A DNA stretch of 64,000 nt, taken from assembly GCF_000981805.1 (NCBI RefSeq), contig NZ_CP011133.1:186001-250000 (forward strand), given 5' to 3'. Below the pieces are notes generated by a model. It had not been told where the DNA came from, did no database searches, and saw only the letters and a program-made list of their open reading frames with translations. This document shows positions 1 to 9,541 of this stretch, one piece after another. The translations under genes and the position numbers were made by a program. The stretch's first letter is position 1; the number at the start of each line of letters is the position of its first letter. The DNA comes from Citrobacter amalonaticus Y19 (GTDB taxonomy: Bacteria > Pseudomonadota > Gammaproteobacteria > Enterobacterales > Enterobacteriaceae).

Positions 1-1
1 C

Positions 2-1276
2 ATGCTCCCTCACCCTAAAATTACTGAAATGCTGGATGAAGTGGACGGCTGGACTGGTTTTACCCGCCATTTCACACATCTCAAAAACAATCACGTCAGA
101 CCTAAAGACAGAAAGTTGTTACTGACCACCATCCTGGCCGATGGTATCAACCTTGGACTGACAAAAATGGCCGAATCCTGTCCGGGAACGACCAAATCGT
201 CACTCGAGGGCATTCAGGCCTGGTACATCAGGGATGAAACCTATTCAGCTGCGCTGGCCGAGTTGGTCAATGCCCAGAAAAAAAGCCCTCTGGCGGCATT
301 CTGGGGCGATGGAACAACGTCATCGTCTGATGGACAGAACTTTCGGGTGGGGAGTCACGGGCGTTATGCTGGTCAGGTCAATCTTAAATACGGTCAGGAT
401 CCAGGCGTGCAGATTTATACGCATATTTCGGACCAATACAGCCCGTTTTACACCAAAGTTATCAGCCGCGTGCGGGATTCAACACACGTACTTGATGGTC
501 TGCTGTACCACGAAACTGATCTGGAAATTACAGAGCATTACACCGACACAGCAGGTTTCACTGAGCATGTTTTTGCGCTAATGCATCTGCTCGGATTCGC
601 TTTTGCGCCAAGGATCCGGGATCTTCATGACAAACGGCTGTTTATTCATGGAAAAGCTGAGTTGTATCAGGGGCTTCAGTCAATCATCTCGACAACCAGC
701 CTGAATCTAAAGGAAATTGAAACCCACTGGCATGAGGTGCTGCGTCTGGCAAGTTCTATAAAGCAGGGAACGGTAACAGCATCACTGATGATGAAAAAGC
801 TGGCAAGCTATCCGAAGCAGAATGGTCTGGCAAAGGCGCTGAGAGAGATTGGCCGCATCGAAAGGTCATTGTTTATGCTGGACTGGTTCAGGGATCCTTT
901 ACTGCGTCGACGCGTACAGGCGGGGCTGAATAAAGGTGAGGCTCGCAATGCCCTTGCGCGAGCGGTCTTTATGCATCGGCTGGGTGAAATCAGAGATCGG
1001 GGGCTGGAGAATCAGAGCTATCGAGCCAGCGGTCTGACGTTGCTGACTGCGGCGATCTCACTGTGGAATACGGTATATATAGAAAGAGCGATAGATTCTT
1101 TGAGACGAAAAGGGATCCCGATTAATGAGCAACTGATTACCCATCTGTCACCACTGGGATGGGAACATATCAACCTGAGCGGGGATTACGTCTGGAGAAC
1201 GAACCTCAAACTGGGACAGGGTAAATACCGCGCATTACGCTCAGTGAATAGTAATATGTACAAAAAACAGGCTTAG
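2..1276 (+). CDS. tnpA: Tn3-family transposase TnpA, C-terminal part (cut by window edge)
   Basis: The reading frame is open from the window edge, so the apparent start at position 2 is internal; about 424 C-terminal residues of a roughly 1000-residue DDE transposase are present. The catalytic core is visible: an SSSDGQ motif near residue 107 (first Asp), VLDGLLYHE near residue 163 (second Asp) and AGLNKGEARNAL near residue 308 (catalytic Glu). The C-terminal HLSPLGWEHINLSGDYVW block is typical of the Tn21-like subgroup. The stop codon sits inside the adjacent 38-bp terminal repeat, the usual arrangement for this subgroup. The visible part is intact; the N-terminal domain cannot be judged. 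Confidence 0.93.
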   Translation: MLPHPKITEMLDEVDGWTGFTRHFTHLKNNHVRPKDRKLLLTTILADGINLGLTKMAESCPGTTKSSLEGIQAWYIRDETYSAALAELVNAQKKSPLAAFWGDGTTSSSDGQNFRVGSHGRYAGQVNLKYGQDPGVQIYTHISDQYSPFYTKVISRVRDSTHVLDGLLYHETDLEITEHYTDTAGFTEHVFALMHLLGFAFAPRIRDLHDKRLFIHGKAELYQGLQSIISTTSLNLKEIETHWHEVLRLASSIKQGTVTASLMMKKLASYPKQNGLAKALREIGRIERSLFMLDWFRDPLLRRRVQAGLNKGEARNALARAVFMHRLGEIRDRGLENQSYRASGLTLLTAAISLWNTVYIERAIDSLRRKGIPINEQLITHLSPLGWEHINLSGDYVWRTNLKLGQGKYRALRSVNSNMYKKQA

Positions 1277-1309
1277 CGTAGGATAATTTCCGTTTTCCAA
1301 GCGGACCCC
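1272..1309. repeat. 38-bp terminal inverted repeat of the left Tn3-family transposon
   Basis: Read on the minus strand it starts GGGGTCCGCTTGG and ends CCTACGCTAAG, the usual Tn21-subgroup pattern of GGGG outside and ACGCTAAG inside. It overlaps the end of the neighbouring tnpA. The partner repeat must lie to the left of the window. Confidence 0.85.
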
Positions 1310-1310
1310 A

Positions 1311-1322
1311 ATTTAGCCACTT
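1311..1322. repeat. Candidate left end of the mercury transposon (short inverted repeat)
   Basis: ATTTAGCCACTT here recurs inverted at 12638-12649, beyond the other end of the mer/tnpS/tnpT block, and lies just outside the tnpA stop codon. The surrounding 25 bases on both sides are loosely alike, as for diverged terminal repeats. The exact outer boundary cannot be set because the neighbouring transposon end abuts it. Confidence 0.45.
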
Positions 1323-1349
1323 CTAACGTAACCGATTGAATATTATGAA

Positions 1350-4337
1350 TTAATCAACCAGCAGTTCAAAAGTCATGGGCTTAACCTGCTTGGTTAGATC
1401 CAGCTCAAAACTTCCTAGCCGCCCCAAATGCTCGGTATGATACGGTGAGAATTCGGCCATAATGTCGCGGGTAATATTGTACCCTTCCGACTTCAATTGA
1501 TTGAACACTTCGGTCATCGCGTTTACGTTGTATAAGATCGCGAAGTTGGCCAGCAAATGATTGTATTTAACGATTTTGCTTTGTTCGTGTCTCAAGTTTG
1601 CAGGAATTTTCCCGCCATTAGCAAAAAACAACCACCGGGCAAACTCATTGAACTCTTCGCTCTTACAGGTCGCTGCCTGGATTGTTTTGCGCAGATCAAC
1701 GTCGGTAATGTATTCCAGCAAAAACATGGTTCTGACCACGCGCCCGAGTTCACGGAACGCAAAGTACAGCTTGTTTTTCCGGTTCTTGGTGCCGAACCGG
1801 CGCAGGATTGTCGAAGCGGTGATTTTCCCTGCTTTAACTGACATGGCCGTTCGCATCATATCCGCATAGTGCTTTTCAATGAGATCCCACTTGATCGGCT
1901 CCTTGAACAAAGACTGAATATGCTTGAGTACCATGGAGCGATCAGGCTTATAAAAGCTGAGATCTTTGATATTTCGGATACGGGGCATGAGCTTTATGCC
2001 CAGCAAGTACGCCAGGCCAAAGACGGGTGTGGATTGCGCCTGTGTATCGCCGTGAACGGTGTCCGGATTAAAATCAGATTCATCGTTGAGTAGGCCGTCC
2101 AAGATATAAATCGCCTCGTAGACACCGCAGGGAATAAACCGGCTGAACAATGCAATATAGGTGTCCGAGACGTGGTAATAGGCAATGCCGCCATAGCTGC
2201 CATACCGAATATGGTATTCAGATAGCAAATTATCTTCGTAGAGATCCCAAAGCTTTCCATCAGCGGACACACTGCTGCCTGATCCCCAACACTCAATGAG
2301 CCGGTATTTCTTATACTCGCTATTGATCTTCGCAATAGCTTTATCGAGACGCGCTTCCGTCGTGCGTTTTAAGTTAAGCCAGGCGACTTGCTTGCGAGAA
2401 ACGCCCTGCACAGATCGCACGGTTTCGGTGGGACCAATGTTGGTACCGTAACAAAACACGGTCAGGACAAAACGTAACTCCGGGTCGCTGATACGTGATT
2501 CGAAGCCCGACAACGGGCCAAAATGTTTATTCAGGTTCAGCCACTTTTCGACATTGATAATCACATCAAGCAGGTTGATTTTGTCCAACCGATCGCGCAA
2601 AAGCGCTCCAATTTCTTCGACTTCAGGTAAGGGTTGATCAGGCTTTGGTTTACCGATAATCAGATTCCCGTTTTCAATACGAACCAGTTCGTCCTCCGGG
2701 AATTGGCTGTCAGCTTTCCGGCAGCTCGTTTCCATGGACTTCTTCAGCGTTGTTGTAAATTCAGTATCACCGGCGACGAGCCCTACCTCCTCGCAATAGG
2801 TAGGCAACTGCGCTTCGTATTCTTCCCAGGTGATCATCTGCTCCCGGTAATCATCGAAGGTTTCACTGTAGGGAATGAACAAGTCACCGGTACTTAGTTC
2901 TTCAGCGATCCGTTCAAACACACACAGCTCAAAACAGGTTTTATTAACCTCCGACACCTGTGCTTATTTGGTTGATTTTCCCGTAACTAATTTCCACCAG
3001 CTTTCGCGAATCCAGCGAATATTAATGACATTTCTGGAAGAGGGATCGTTCGGATCGCTTTGAATTGACAGGAACTCCGTGCGACGCTTTTTGTGCGTCA
3101 AAATAAACTGGAACGCATTGAGCAAGTCCTTGTCTTCCGTGGCCGATGCCAGGTTGAGTATTTCAATCGTACGAAACAAGGTGGATCGTTGCTTTTTATA
3201 GAGTCGAACCATAAACGGCAAATAGTTGTTGCCTGCGAATGCCATATATTGTTCGCACATTTGCATTAGCTGATCACTGTTCTTTCCCAGTATCGGATCA
3301 AAAGCTGCCACCGAATCGGGTTTATCAAGATACACCTTGACCGTCCCAGACAACACAGAAATCAAATGATCGGTTTGCTTTTGATGGTCTGCAAGGTACT
3401 TCTCCAACAGCTTCTGCGCCGAGCGATCCATTTTTAACAACATCTTGATAAAAATATCGGCGGCGTTATCCAGTGTTTGTGCGTATTGGTGCCGGATTAA
3501 AACGATGACGAGTGCGAGTCGCTTGTTCAGCTTTAGTTTCATCAATTCGGCGTAATCCAGGGCCTTGGCCTCGTTGATAAACTGCTGGTGTTTAACTGGC
3601 GGCAACCCCAAATCCGTGGGCAAAAGTGTTTGCAGGGATGTAAGCCATTCCAGGTATTGGATGTACGCATGGATATTGCGAGGGGTCGGGCGTTTGGGTT
3701 CATTTTTCAGCGTGCTCCAACCAAAACCATTCAGTCCTGTGCTAGATCGAAGAATATCGTTGATGCATTGGCGACTTTCAGACTCTAAAAAGCCACACAA
3801 TTGATCGTAATACCGAGTGTTGACTTCGGCCCTGGCCGCCTGACATATCCGCTCAAGTACACTGAACGCCGGTAACTCGTATCGCTCTTTGACCAAATAT
3901 TCCAACGTGACATTGATGATATCCGGTAATGCTTCTTTGGTAGTCGCTGCCTCAAGTGCCCAAATCTGTGCCAATTCAGAGGTCTTGGCCGCATCGTAGG
4001 CTTTTATATTAAGATGGCGCCGAATCAGCTTTACGTGACGATCCTTCGCGCCCGATGTGTAATAGGTTTGGAGATCCTTCAGTGTCACCCGCGAACGGCA
4101 CTGATTTTTAATGTGCGTGATGATCACCTTTGGTATTTCACCCAGGTTTACGAACCGGCCCAATCGCTGCGTGATTTTTAGCTGAATCAGGAGCCCCAAA
4201 AAGGATGCGCTGGTTCGTTTACAGTGACGCAGTGCAAACTTCTGATCTTCCGGCGTAGGTGTATAGACATCCCCTAACTCATCTTCGGTGATATCAGATT
4301 TAATTCGTGGATAAGCTGTCTGATAGATAGCGGCCAT
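1350..4337 (-). pseudogene. tnpA: Tn3-family transposase TnpA of the mercury transposon, interrupted by an in-frame stop
   Basis: Two open segments (457 and 535 residues) lie in the same frame, separated by one TAA at 2964-2966 and two further codons; read through, they give a 995-residue Tn3-family transposase of normal length. The N-terminus has the TAYPR/VYTPTPED block seen in Tn4651/Tn5041-type transposases. The C-terminal segment keeps the DDE core (SVSADGK, ILDGLLNDE, and CKSEEFNEFARW in place of NKGE). A GTG at 2957 could restart translation, but the N-terminal DNA-binding part would then be a separate chain. A single CAA-to-TAA change would explain the stop. The tnpS/tnpT pair further along the element supports the subgroup. 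Confidence 0.88.
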
Positions 4338-4453
4338 CGACTTAAATTTTCTCTGATAGATGCATTATTGTGTAAAAGCATCGCGTTATAGTTATCAGGT
4401 TTCTAGTCGTCATTTGGATATGCCTAGATTAGTCGCAAGTGGCTTTCATTGCT

Positions 4454-5020
4454 TTATTCCTTGTGATGGCCTGCCATTACGTCGCCTGAATTGAGATGCC
4501 AAGCATTTTGAACAATCGCAAACAACAGTAATACCAACGCCAACAGCAACAGTTCGGTTTGATACACATTGACCGCATACTGAATTTTGAGACCCATACC
4601 AGAAACAGCGGAAGGAAACAAAATGGCGATAAAACTTAAGATGGTCGGCAGCAGCGGGGTACAACACAACAGGGGGCTTACAATCCCGATAACTATGCCG
4701 CCCGCCGCTGGTGCCGTTCTGCAATGGGTCTTCTTGCGTATCAGTTGAACCCATAAATTGATGAGAACGCTCTCCAGCGTTGCGAACAAAAACGCAAATA
4801 GCGCGATTCTCAGATTAAGATGTGCAAAAGAACGCAAGCCAATATCGGAACCCAGTTCATGCGCTGGCAGGACAACCAAGTGGACGACCAGCACCAGACT
4901 AAAGAGGATCGCGGTACGCCGTTTTGAGTGAGAATCCTGAACCGGCGATTGAAATGCATACACTACAAGTGACCAGAGGCGTTTTATAGAGTTTGTAGCG
5001 CGCTTCACTATCGCATTCAT
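4454..5020 (-). CDS. Uncharacterised membrane protein with a vicinal Cys-Cys pair, end of mer cluster
   Basis: A protein of 188 residues starting at the ATG that overlaps the upstream stop as ATGA (translational coupling). A longer frame reaches 5080 but would run deep into the neighbour. Several hydrophobic segments are visible: one near residues 33-55, one near 70-95, a segment with PLLCCTPLLP near residue 120, and a long C-terminal one. A Cys-Cys pair in a membrane helix recalls MerT and MerC, where such pairs bind Hg(II), but no overall similarity to those families was recognised. Its place as last gene of the mer unit suggests a role with mercury or thiol transport; this is inference. 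Confidence 0.6.
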   Translation of the reverse strand: MNAIVKRATNSIKRLWSLVVYAFQSPVQDSHSKRRTAILFSLVLVVHLVVLPAHELGSDIGLRSFAHLNLRIALFAFLFATLESVLINLWVQLIRKKTHCRTAPAAGGIVIGIVSPLLCCTPLLPTILSFIAILFPSAVSGMGLKIQYAVNVYQTELLLLALVLLLFAIVQNAWHLNSGDVMAGHHKE

Positions 5021-5412
5021 TCTTCTTTGCCGTTTGTCGCAACTTTGTAAGTTCCCCAGAACATCTCCGGTAACACGCAAACCAGTGGTGTACCGATCAG
5101 TAAAAAGAGTCCTAATCCGTTAAAGGTGAGCCATTGTATCCACTGCATCCCAATGCCTAATGCCAACATGGCGGAACCCAGAAAAAATGGCCCGCTGAAA
5201 AAACAATGCATTCGCCCACATTGACGCGCATTTCTTAAACAGGCATATCCCATCCAACTTAAAGCGATCGCCCAGATACTGCCGGTCATCCACGGTGCAA
5301 GTTGCATCATGCCGGTAATCACTATGAGTATCGCTGGCAATACCCAGGTGAGAATAAATCGGCCTTTATTGGCTACCCAGTCGTGGGGGCCGGTTTCACA
5401 TTTTTCTGACAT
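5017..5412 (-). CDS. Uncharacterised small membrane protein with CGRxHC motif, mer cluster
   Basis: A protein of 131 residues with a good ribosome site (AAAGGAG, 6 bases before ATG). Two hydrophobic helices at about residues 20-60 are followed by ARQCGRMHCFFSGPFFL and two more hydrophobic segments. The Cys-Gly-Arg-x-His-Cys motif next to a membrane segment looks like a soft-metal or thiol site. The gene is followed by the coupled Cys-Cys membrane protein and preceded by the merD-like gene, so it is probably co-transcribed with mer. I recall similar proteins near mercury genes in other proteobacteria but cannot name a family with certainty. Confidence 0.62.
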   Translation of the reverse strand: MSEKCETGPHDWVANKGRFILTWVLPAILIVITGMMQLAPWMTGSIWAIALSWMGYACLRNARQCGRMHCFFSGPFFLGSAMLALGIGMQWIQWLTFNGLGLFLLIGTPLVCVLPEMFWGTYKVATNGKEE

Positions 5413-5435
5413 CGTATACTCCTTTGTTATGGCGA

Positions 5436-5870
5436 TCAGGCCAGTTGGCGCAGCTCCGACAGCTGTGAATCCAATGCCTGCAAGTAAGCCTGGCGTTCAT
5501 CAATTTTGGTTTGCAGTTCGCGCATGGCGGCTTCACAGGCTTGCTGGTCGCCTTCGTTGATGGCGTAGAGCAAGGGTTTTATATCCAGGATCAGCAGGCC
5601 CGCCGCACGCGCTGCGCGAATGAAGCGCAGCCGGTTTAAAGCGCATTGATTGTATAAACCGAAACCACCCGCGGAATGCTCTGGGCAAAGTACCAAATTT
5701 TCCAAGACGTAATTCCTGACGGTATGCACTGTGGTTTGCGCGGCTTTCGCCAGTTGCGAGATCGTCAGGGGAAATTCGAGTGCCTGCCCATCGGCATCCA
5801 TGAATGCCGCAAAGTCGGGGATCACCTCAAAGTATCGTGACACATCTTTTGACACGGCGGCTTTTGACAT
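5436..5870 (-). CDS. merD: MerD-like MerR-family regulator
   Basis: The start at 5870 has GGAG eight bases upstream; an upstream extension would overlap the EAL gene. The helix-turn-helix segment (LTISQLAKAAQTTVHTVRNYVLENLV, in two parts around residues 38-62) and the GGFGLYNQCALNRLRFIRAARAAGL block match MerD, the distal co-regulator that displaces Hg-MerR from the operator. MerD is usually about 120 residues; here some 35 extra N-terminal residues precede the helix-turn-helix. The C-terminal half is a predicted coiled coil. It is transcribed with merA and the EAL gene. The assignment is good at family level; the co-regulator role is inferred from family and position. Confidence 0.78.
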   Translation of the reverse strand: MSKAAVSKDVSRYFEVIPDFAAFMDADGQALEFPLTISQLAKAAQTTVHTVRNYVLENLVLCPEHSAGGFGLYNQCALNRLRFIRAARAAGLLILDIKPLLYAINEGDQQACEAAMRELQTKIDERQAYLQALDSQLSELRQLA

Positions 5871-5889
5871 GGGTTTGTCTCCGTTCGTT

Positions 5890-6690
5890 TCAAACACTGC
5901 GGCCTGGCCACAACGCTTCAGTCGTTTCGGCATCGGCTGGCCGCGCCAGCCGATAGCCCTGTAATACATCACAGCCAAGCTTCTCTAAAAGTTGTTGTTG
6001 AGTGGCCGTCTCAACCCCTTCCGCGACGATGGATAAATTCAGGTTATGGCCAAGGGTGATGACGCTTTCGGTAATGGCGCGATCCTTTGGCTCGGTTGTC
6101 ATATGCGTGACAAAGGTTTTGTCGATTTTTAGGCGGGTCACTGGGCAGCATTGCAAGCGTGCCAGCGACGAACTCCCGGTACCAAAATCGTCGATGGACA
6201 GGCGAATGCCCAGCGCCTGGCAGCGATGCAGGTTTTCGATCAGGATTGGCGTATCCTCCAGGGCCAGTGTTTCGGTTAATTCCAGTTCCAATGCCGGAGC
6301 AGGCAGTCCCGTATCACGCAATATCCTGGCAAGGTCTTCGACAAAGTCAGGTTGGTGGATTTGTAAGGCAGAGACGTTGACCGCGATGATACCCTCGGGT
6401 AAACCGCGTTGACGCCAATGCATCATCTGTTGACAGGCCGCCCGTAAGACAAACGCGCCCAGTTCCAGAATTAATCCGCTTTGTTCGGCAACGGGAATAA
6501 AGGTGTCTGACTGGATCAATCCTTCAGTTGGATGTTGCCAGCGAATGAGCGTTTCAGCGCCTTCCCAGCATTGGTGTTGAACATCCCATAGAGGCTGGTA
6601 AAAAGGAACGAATTCACCCTTGTTCAATCCATCCGCCAACGCATTGACCGTTGGGGCTGTCAGTGAATGCGTGGCGGGTGCCGTTCCCAT
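5890..6690 (-). CDS. EAL-domain cyclic-di-GMP phosphodiesterase (mer-associated, Urf2-like)
   Basis: A protein of 266 residues from the ATG at 6690 (AGAGAGGGC ribosome site). It is a single EAL domain without a membrane or sensory domain. The signature reads AETLIRW, so the eponymous motif is ETL rather than EAL, but the metal-binding Glu is kept. The other catalytic positions are present: NVS, ELTE, DDFGTG, KIDK, AEGVET and LQGY. Hydrolysis of cyclic-di-GMP to pGpG is the family reaction. An EAL gene (urf2) is a known passenger after merA/merD in Tn21- and Tn501-type operons; here it lies between merA and merD. Why mercury operons carry it is not established. Confidence 0.85.
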   Translation of the reverse strand: MGTAPATHSLTAPTVNALADGLNKGEFVPFYQPLWDVQHQCWEGAETLIRWQHPTEGLIQSDTFIPVAEQSGLILELGAFVLRAACQQMMHWRQRGLPEGIIAVNVSALQIHQPDFVEDLARILRDTGLPAPALELELTETLALEDTPILIENLHRCQALGIRLSIDDFGTGSSSLARLQCCPVTRLKIDKTFVTHMTTEPKDRAITESVITLGHNLNLSIVAEGVETATQQQLLEKLGCDVLQGYRLARPADAETTEALWPGRSV

Positions 6691-6701
6691 ACTGCCCTCT
6701 C

Positions 6702-8369
6702 TTATCCTGCACAACAGGACAGTTCTTTGACATCCTTGTTAAAGGTTTGCGCGCAGAGCTTCAAACCTTCCACCATGGTGAGGTAAGGGAAAAGCTGGTC
6801 GGCTAATTCCGTCACCGTCATACGGTTGCGGATGGCTAAAGCCGCACTCTGGATCAGTTCGCCGCCTTCGTGAGCCAGGATCTGCGCGCCTAGCAACAAC
6901 CCCGTTTCCTTCTCTGTGACCAGTTTGATAAAACCGTCGGTTTCAAAGTTGGCTAACGCACGTGGGACATTTTCCATACCCAGTACGCGGCTGTCGGTCT
7001 CAATATCCTGAGCCCTGGCTTGCTCCTCGGTCAGTCCGACGGTAGCCACCTGTGGATCGGTAAAGATCACGGCGGGCATGGTGGACAGATCCAGTTTGGC
7101 GTCGCCGCCCGTCATATTGATACCAGCACGGCTACCGGCGGCCGCGGCGACATAGACAAATTGCGGCATGTTAGAGCAGTCACCGGCAGCGTAAATACCA
7201 GCAACATTGGTTTCCATGCGTTCGTTAACAACGATTTCGCCCTTTTTGTTGGTGGTGACACCCACCGCGTCCAGATTGAGTTGGCTGGTATTGGCGTGTC
7301 GCCCGGTGCTTACCAGCAAACGATCACAACTGAGCTCGCCTGCATTAGTGTTCAGGGTGAATTGATTTCCATCGTGGGTCACTTGGGTGGCTTGCGTGTT
7401 GTTTAAAACTCGAATGCCTTCTTTTTCAAAACAGCCTGCCAGTTTTTCACCGATTATGGGGTCTTCACTGTAAAGTAGTGAGTGTCTTGCCAACACGGTG
7501 ACTTCACTGCCCAATCGTCGGTAAGCCTGGGCAATTTCTAGCGCCACGACCGATGAACCAATCACCACCAGGTGCTGCGGCAATTCCTCGGCAAACAGCG
7601 CTTCGGTAGAGGTCCAGTAAGGCGTTTCGGCCAGCCCCTCGATGGGAGGAATGGTTGGCGTGGAGCCAGTGGCGATCAGGATTTTATCAGCAAAGATTTC
7701 CTGCTCAGTGCCATCATTTTTTCTGACTATCAGGGTGTTTGCATTTTTAAATTGCGCCCAACCTTTAAGTAAACTAAGCGCAGGATTTGTCTCTAGAATA
7801 TTCTGATACTTTGCAGCGCGCAGCTCTTCGACTCGAGCGGTCTGCTGCTGAGCCAACAAGGCTCGACTCAATTGGGGCGCATGATTTTCCAGTCCGGCAA
7901 AGGGATTATTGCGTTGCTGCTGTGCCAATTGAGCGGCGCGGATCAAAATTTTTGAGGGTACGCAGCCGACATTCACGCAACAGCCGCCAATCACATCGGC
8001 TCCCTCAATAAGAGTGACCTTGGCACCACCTTCAGCGGCTTTGATAGCACAGGCAAAAGCGCCGGAACCCGTACCGATAATCGCCACATGTTGAGTTCGG
8101 TTGCTTTCTGTGTTGCTGGTATTTTCGTTGTCACAGTAGGCGTTCGGTGCTGTGTTTTCCGCTAAGGGGTTTTCTTTTGCGGTATAACCCAGGGCTTCAA
8201 TCGCTCCAATGAGATCGGTTACGCTGACCCCACCGTTTGTGGTGATCGTTGCGCTGGCGTTTTCATAAGATATTTCAACCTTATTCACGCCTTCGATCGC
8301 ATCGAGCGCTTCTTTAACGTGAGCGACGCAACTTGGACAGGTCATCCCTTCTATCGATAGTAAGATCAT
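6702..8369 (-). CDS. merA: Mercuric reductase MerA
   Basis: A cytosolic NADPH- and FAD-dependent flavoprotein that reduces Hg(II) to volatile Hg(0); 555 residues, usual length. The N-terminal heavy-metal-associated domain (about residues 1-66) has MTCPSC. An FAD-binding GTGSGAFA segment follows near residue 100, then the redox-active disulfide in GGCCVNVGCVPSKI near residue 130, with one extra Cys compared with the common GGTC form. The NAD(P)H-binding domain is near residues 265-300, and the C-terminal Cys pair ELSCCAG receives Hg(II). It lies after merC and before the EAL gene in one direction, controlled from the MerR operator at 9542-9572. Confidence 0.97.
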   Translation of the reverse strand: MILLSIEGMTCPSCVAHVKEALDAIEGVNKVEISYENASATITTNGGVSVTDLIGAIEALGYTAKENPLAENTAPNAYCDNENTSNTESNRTQHVAIIGTGSGAFACAIKAAEGGAKVTLIEGADVIGGCCVNVGCVPSKILIRAAQLAQQQRNNPFAGLENHAPQLSRALLAQQQTARVEELRAAKYQNILETNPALSLLKGWAQFKNANTLIVRKNDGTEQEIFADKILIATGSTPTIPPIEGLAETPYWTSTEALFAEELPQHLVVIGSSVVALEIAQAYRRLGSEVTVLARHSLLYSEDPIIGEKLAGCFEKEGIRVLNNTQATQVTHDGNQFTLNTNAGELSCDRLLVSTGRHANTSQLNLDAVGVTTNKKGEIVVNERMETNVAGIYAAGDCSNMPQFVYVAAAAGSRAGINMTGGDAKLDLSTMPAVIFTDPQVATVGLTEEQARAQDIETDSRVLGMENVPRALANFETDGFIKLVTEKETGLLLGAQILAHEGGELIQSAALAIRNRMTVTELADQLFPYLTMVEGLKLCAQTFNKDVKELSCCAG

Positions 8370-8406
8370 TCGTTTTCCTCAAATAGTAGTCAGGCATTGC
8401 GTCGTG

Positions 8407-8826
8407 TTAAACAGCACAGCTGTCATCATCACAGCGTTTATTCGCGGGTGAAAAAATATCCCAAAGCGATACGGCAACCATCAGGCCTAACGCTGAATAG
8501 GTGACATAGCTGCTCCAGCCGTATTGGAAAAACGGATAGAGCGATAACAGCAATAAAATGGGGCCGACCACACCCAGCGCACTACGGTGCCATTGCCGGT
8601 GGCTGAACCAGCCAAGTCCGTTGAGTACCAGGGCAATCCAGGCAAACAACGGTAACAGGGTATTAACAAACAAACCTTCCCATTGGCTGAGAAAACCCAA
8701 CCCGACCGCAGCGCCCAGGCTGGCGATGGCCGGGAAACACATGGCGCATCCCATAGCAGAAACCAGCGCGCCCAATGAGCTAATCTTATCGCCGAAACGG
8801 GTCAGTAACTGTATTAGCATTTCCAT
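8407..8826 (-). CDS. merC: Inner-membrane mercury transporter MerC
   Basis: 139 residues with four hydrophobic segments. The GCAMCFPA motif near residue 26 in the first membrane helix is the Cys pair that carries Hg(II) in MerC, and two more Cys lie at the C-terminus (RCDDDSC). It sits three bases after merP and 37 before merA, so it is translated as part of the mer operon. MerC is present in Tn21 but missing from Tn501, so this operon has both transport systems, MerT/MerP and MerC. Confidence 0.9.
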   Translation of the reverse strand: MEMLIQLLTRFGDKISSLGALVSAMGCAMCFPAIASLGAAVGLGFLSQWEGLFVNTLLPLFAWIALVLNGLGWFSHRQWHRSALGVVGPILLLLSLYPFFQYGWSSYVTYSALGLMVAVSLWDIFSPANKRCDDDSCAV

Positions 8827-8829
8827 GCT

Positions 8830-9108
8830 TTACTCCTTGAGCGTTGATGGATAACCCGCATTAGTGGTGGCTTCGGTCAGTGCTTTTACTGTGGTTTTTT
8901 CGTCGTCGAATGTGACAACTGCCAATTTGGTTTCAAAGGTGACTTCAGCTTTACTCACACCCTCAACATTTTTTAAGGCATTTTTGACCGTAAAGGGGCA
9001 GGTCACACAGTTCATGGTTGGAACTTCCAAAGTAACTGTTTTCGGCGCAGCAAAAGCGGTCAGGCTGGTCAAGGCTAGCAAAGACAACAAGGCAATTTTC
9101 TTCATCAT
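8830..9108 (-). CDS. merP: Periplasmic mercury-binding protein MerP
   Basis: 92 residues. A cleavable signal peptide (positively charged MMKK, hydrophobic core, cut after AFA near residue 20) is followed by one heavy-metal-associated fold with the metal site MNCVTCPF near residue 33. MerP binds Hg(II) in the periplasm through the two Cys and hands it to MerT. GGAGAAA precedes the start. A second ATG immediately follows the first. Confidence 0.95.
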   Translation of the reverse strand: MMKKIALLSLLALTSLTAFAAPKTVTLEVPTMNCVTCPFTVKNALKNVEGVSKAEVTFETKLAVVTFDDEKTTVKALTEATTNAGYPSTLKE

Positions 9109-9160
9109 TTTCTCCAGTAACGTATTAAGTCATTAATAAAAGTGAGCGGTAAGAAAGTAT

Positions 9161-9508
9161 TCAGGCAAACCAGACAATCCAATAATTGCTGGTGACTAGC
9201 ACCAACGCAGTCAGTGCCGTTAACCAAAAGATCACCTGCCGGCGTTTTCGCACTTGAGGAACTGCACAGGCGGTGCCTGGCTCACAGTCCTCAACGGGGC
9301 GATAGACCTTCCAGCCTGCGAAGCCAAATAAGGCTAAAACCAGCAGGATAAAAATGGGACGATAAGGTTCTAACAAGGTTAAATTACCAATCCAGGAGCC
9401 ACTCACGCCTAGCAGCAACAACACGAAAGGACCAGCGCAGCACAGGCCAGCGCCAACAGCCGCGATAACGCCGCCAATAATAGGTAGATTGGATTCTTTC
9501 TGTGACAC
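9161..9508 (-). CDS. merT: Inner-membrane mercuric transport protein MerT
   Basis: 115 residues with three hydrophobic segments. GLCCAGPF near residue 23 is the vicinal Cys pair in helix one that receives Hg(II) from MerP. A second Cys pair, EDCEPGTAC, lies in the cytoplasmic loop near residue 75 and passes the ion to MerA. It is the first structural gene after the MerR operator, 34 bases from the -10 element. Confidence 0.95.
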   Translation of the reverse strand: MSQKESNLPIIGGVIAAVGAGLCCAGPFVLLLLGVSGSWIGNLTLLEPYRPIFILLVLALFGFAGWKVYRPVEDCEPGTACAVPQVRKRRQVIFWLTALTALVLVTSNYWIVWFA

Positions 9509-9541
9509 GACTTACTCCTCTGATTTCAGTGTATGGAGCAA

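Noticed and set aside
2875..3063. Plus-strand frame across the stop codon in the mer-transposon tnpA as an alternative gene
   Set aside because: The minus-strand frame on both sides of the stop is clearly one transposase; the plus-strand frame is a shadow.
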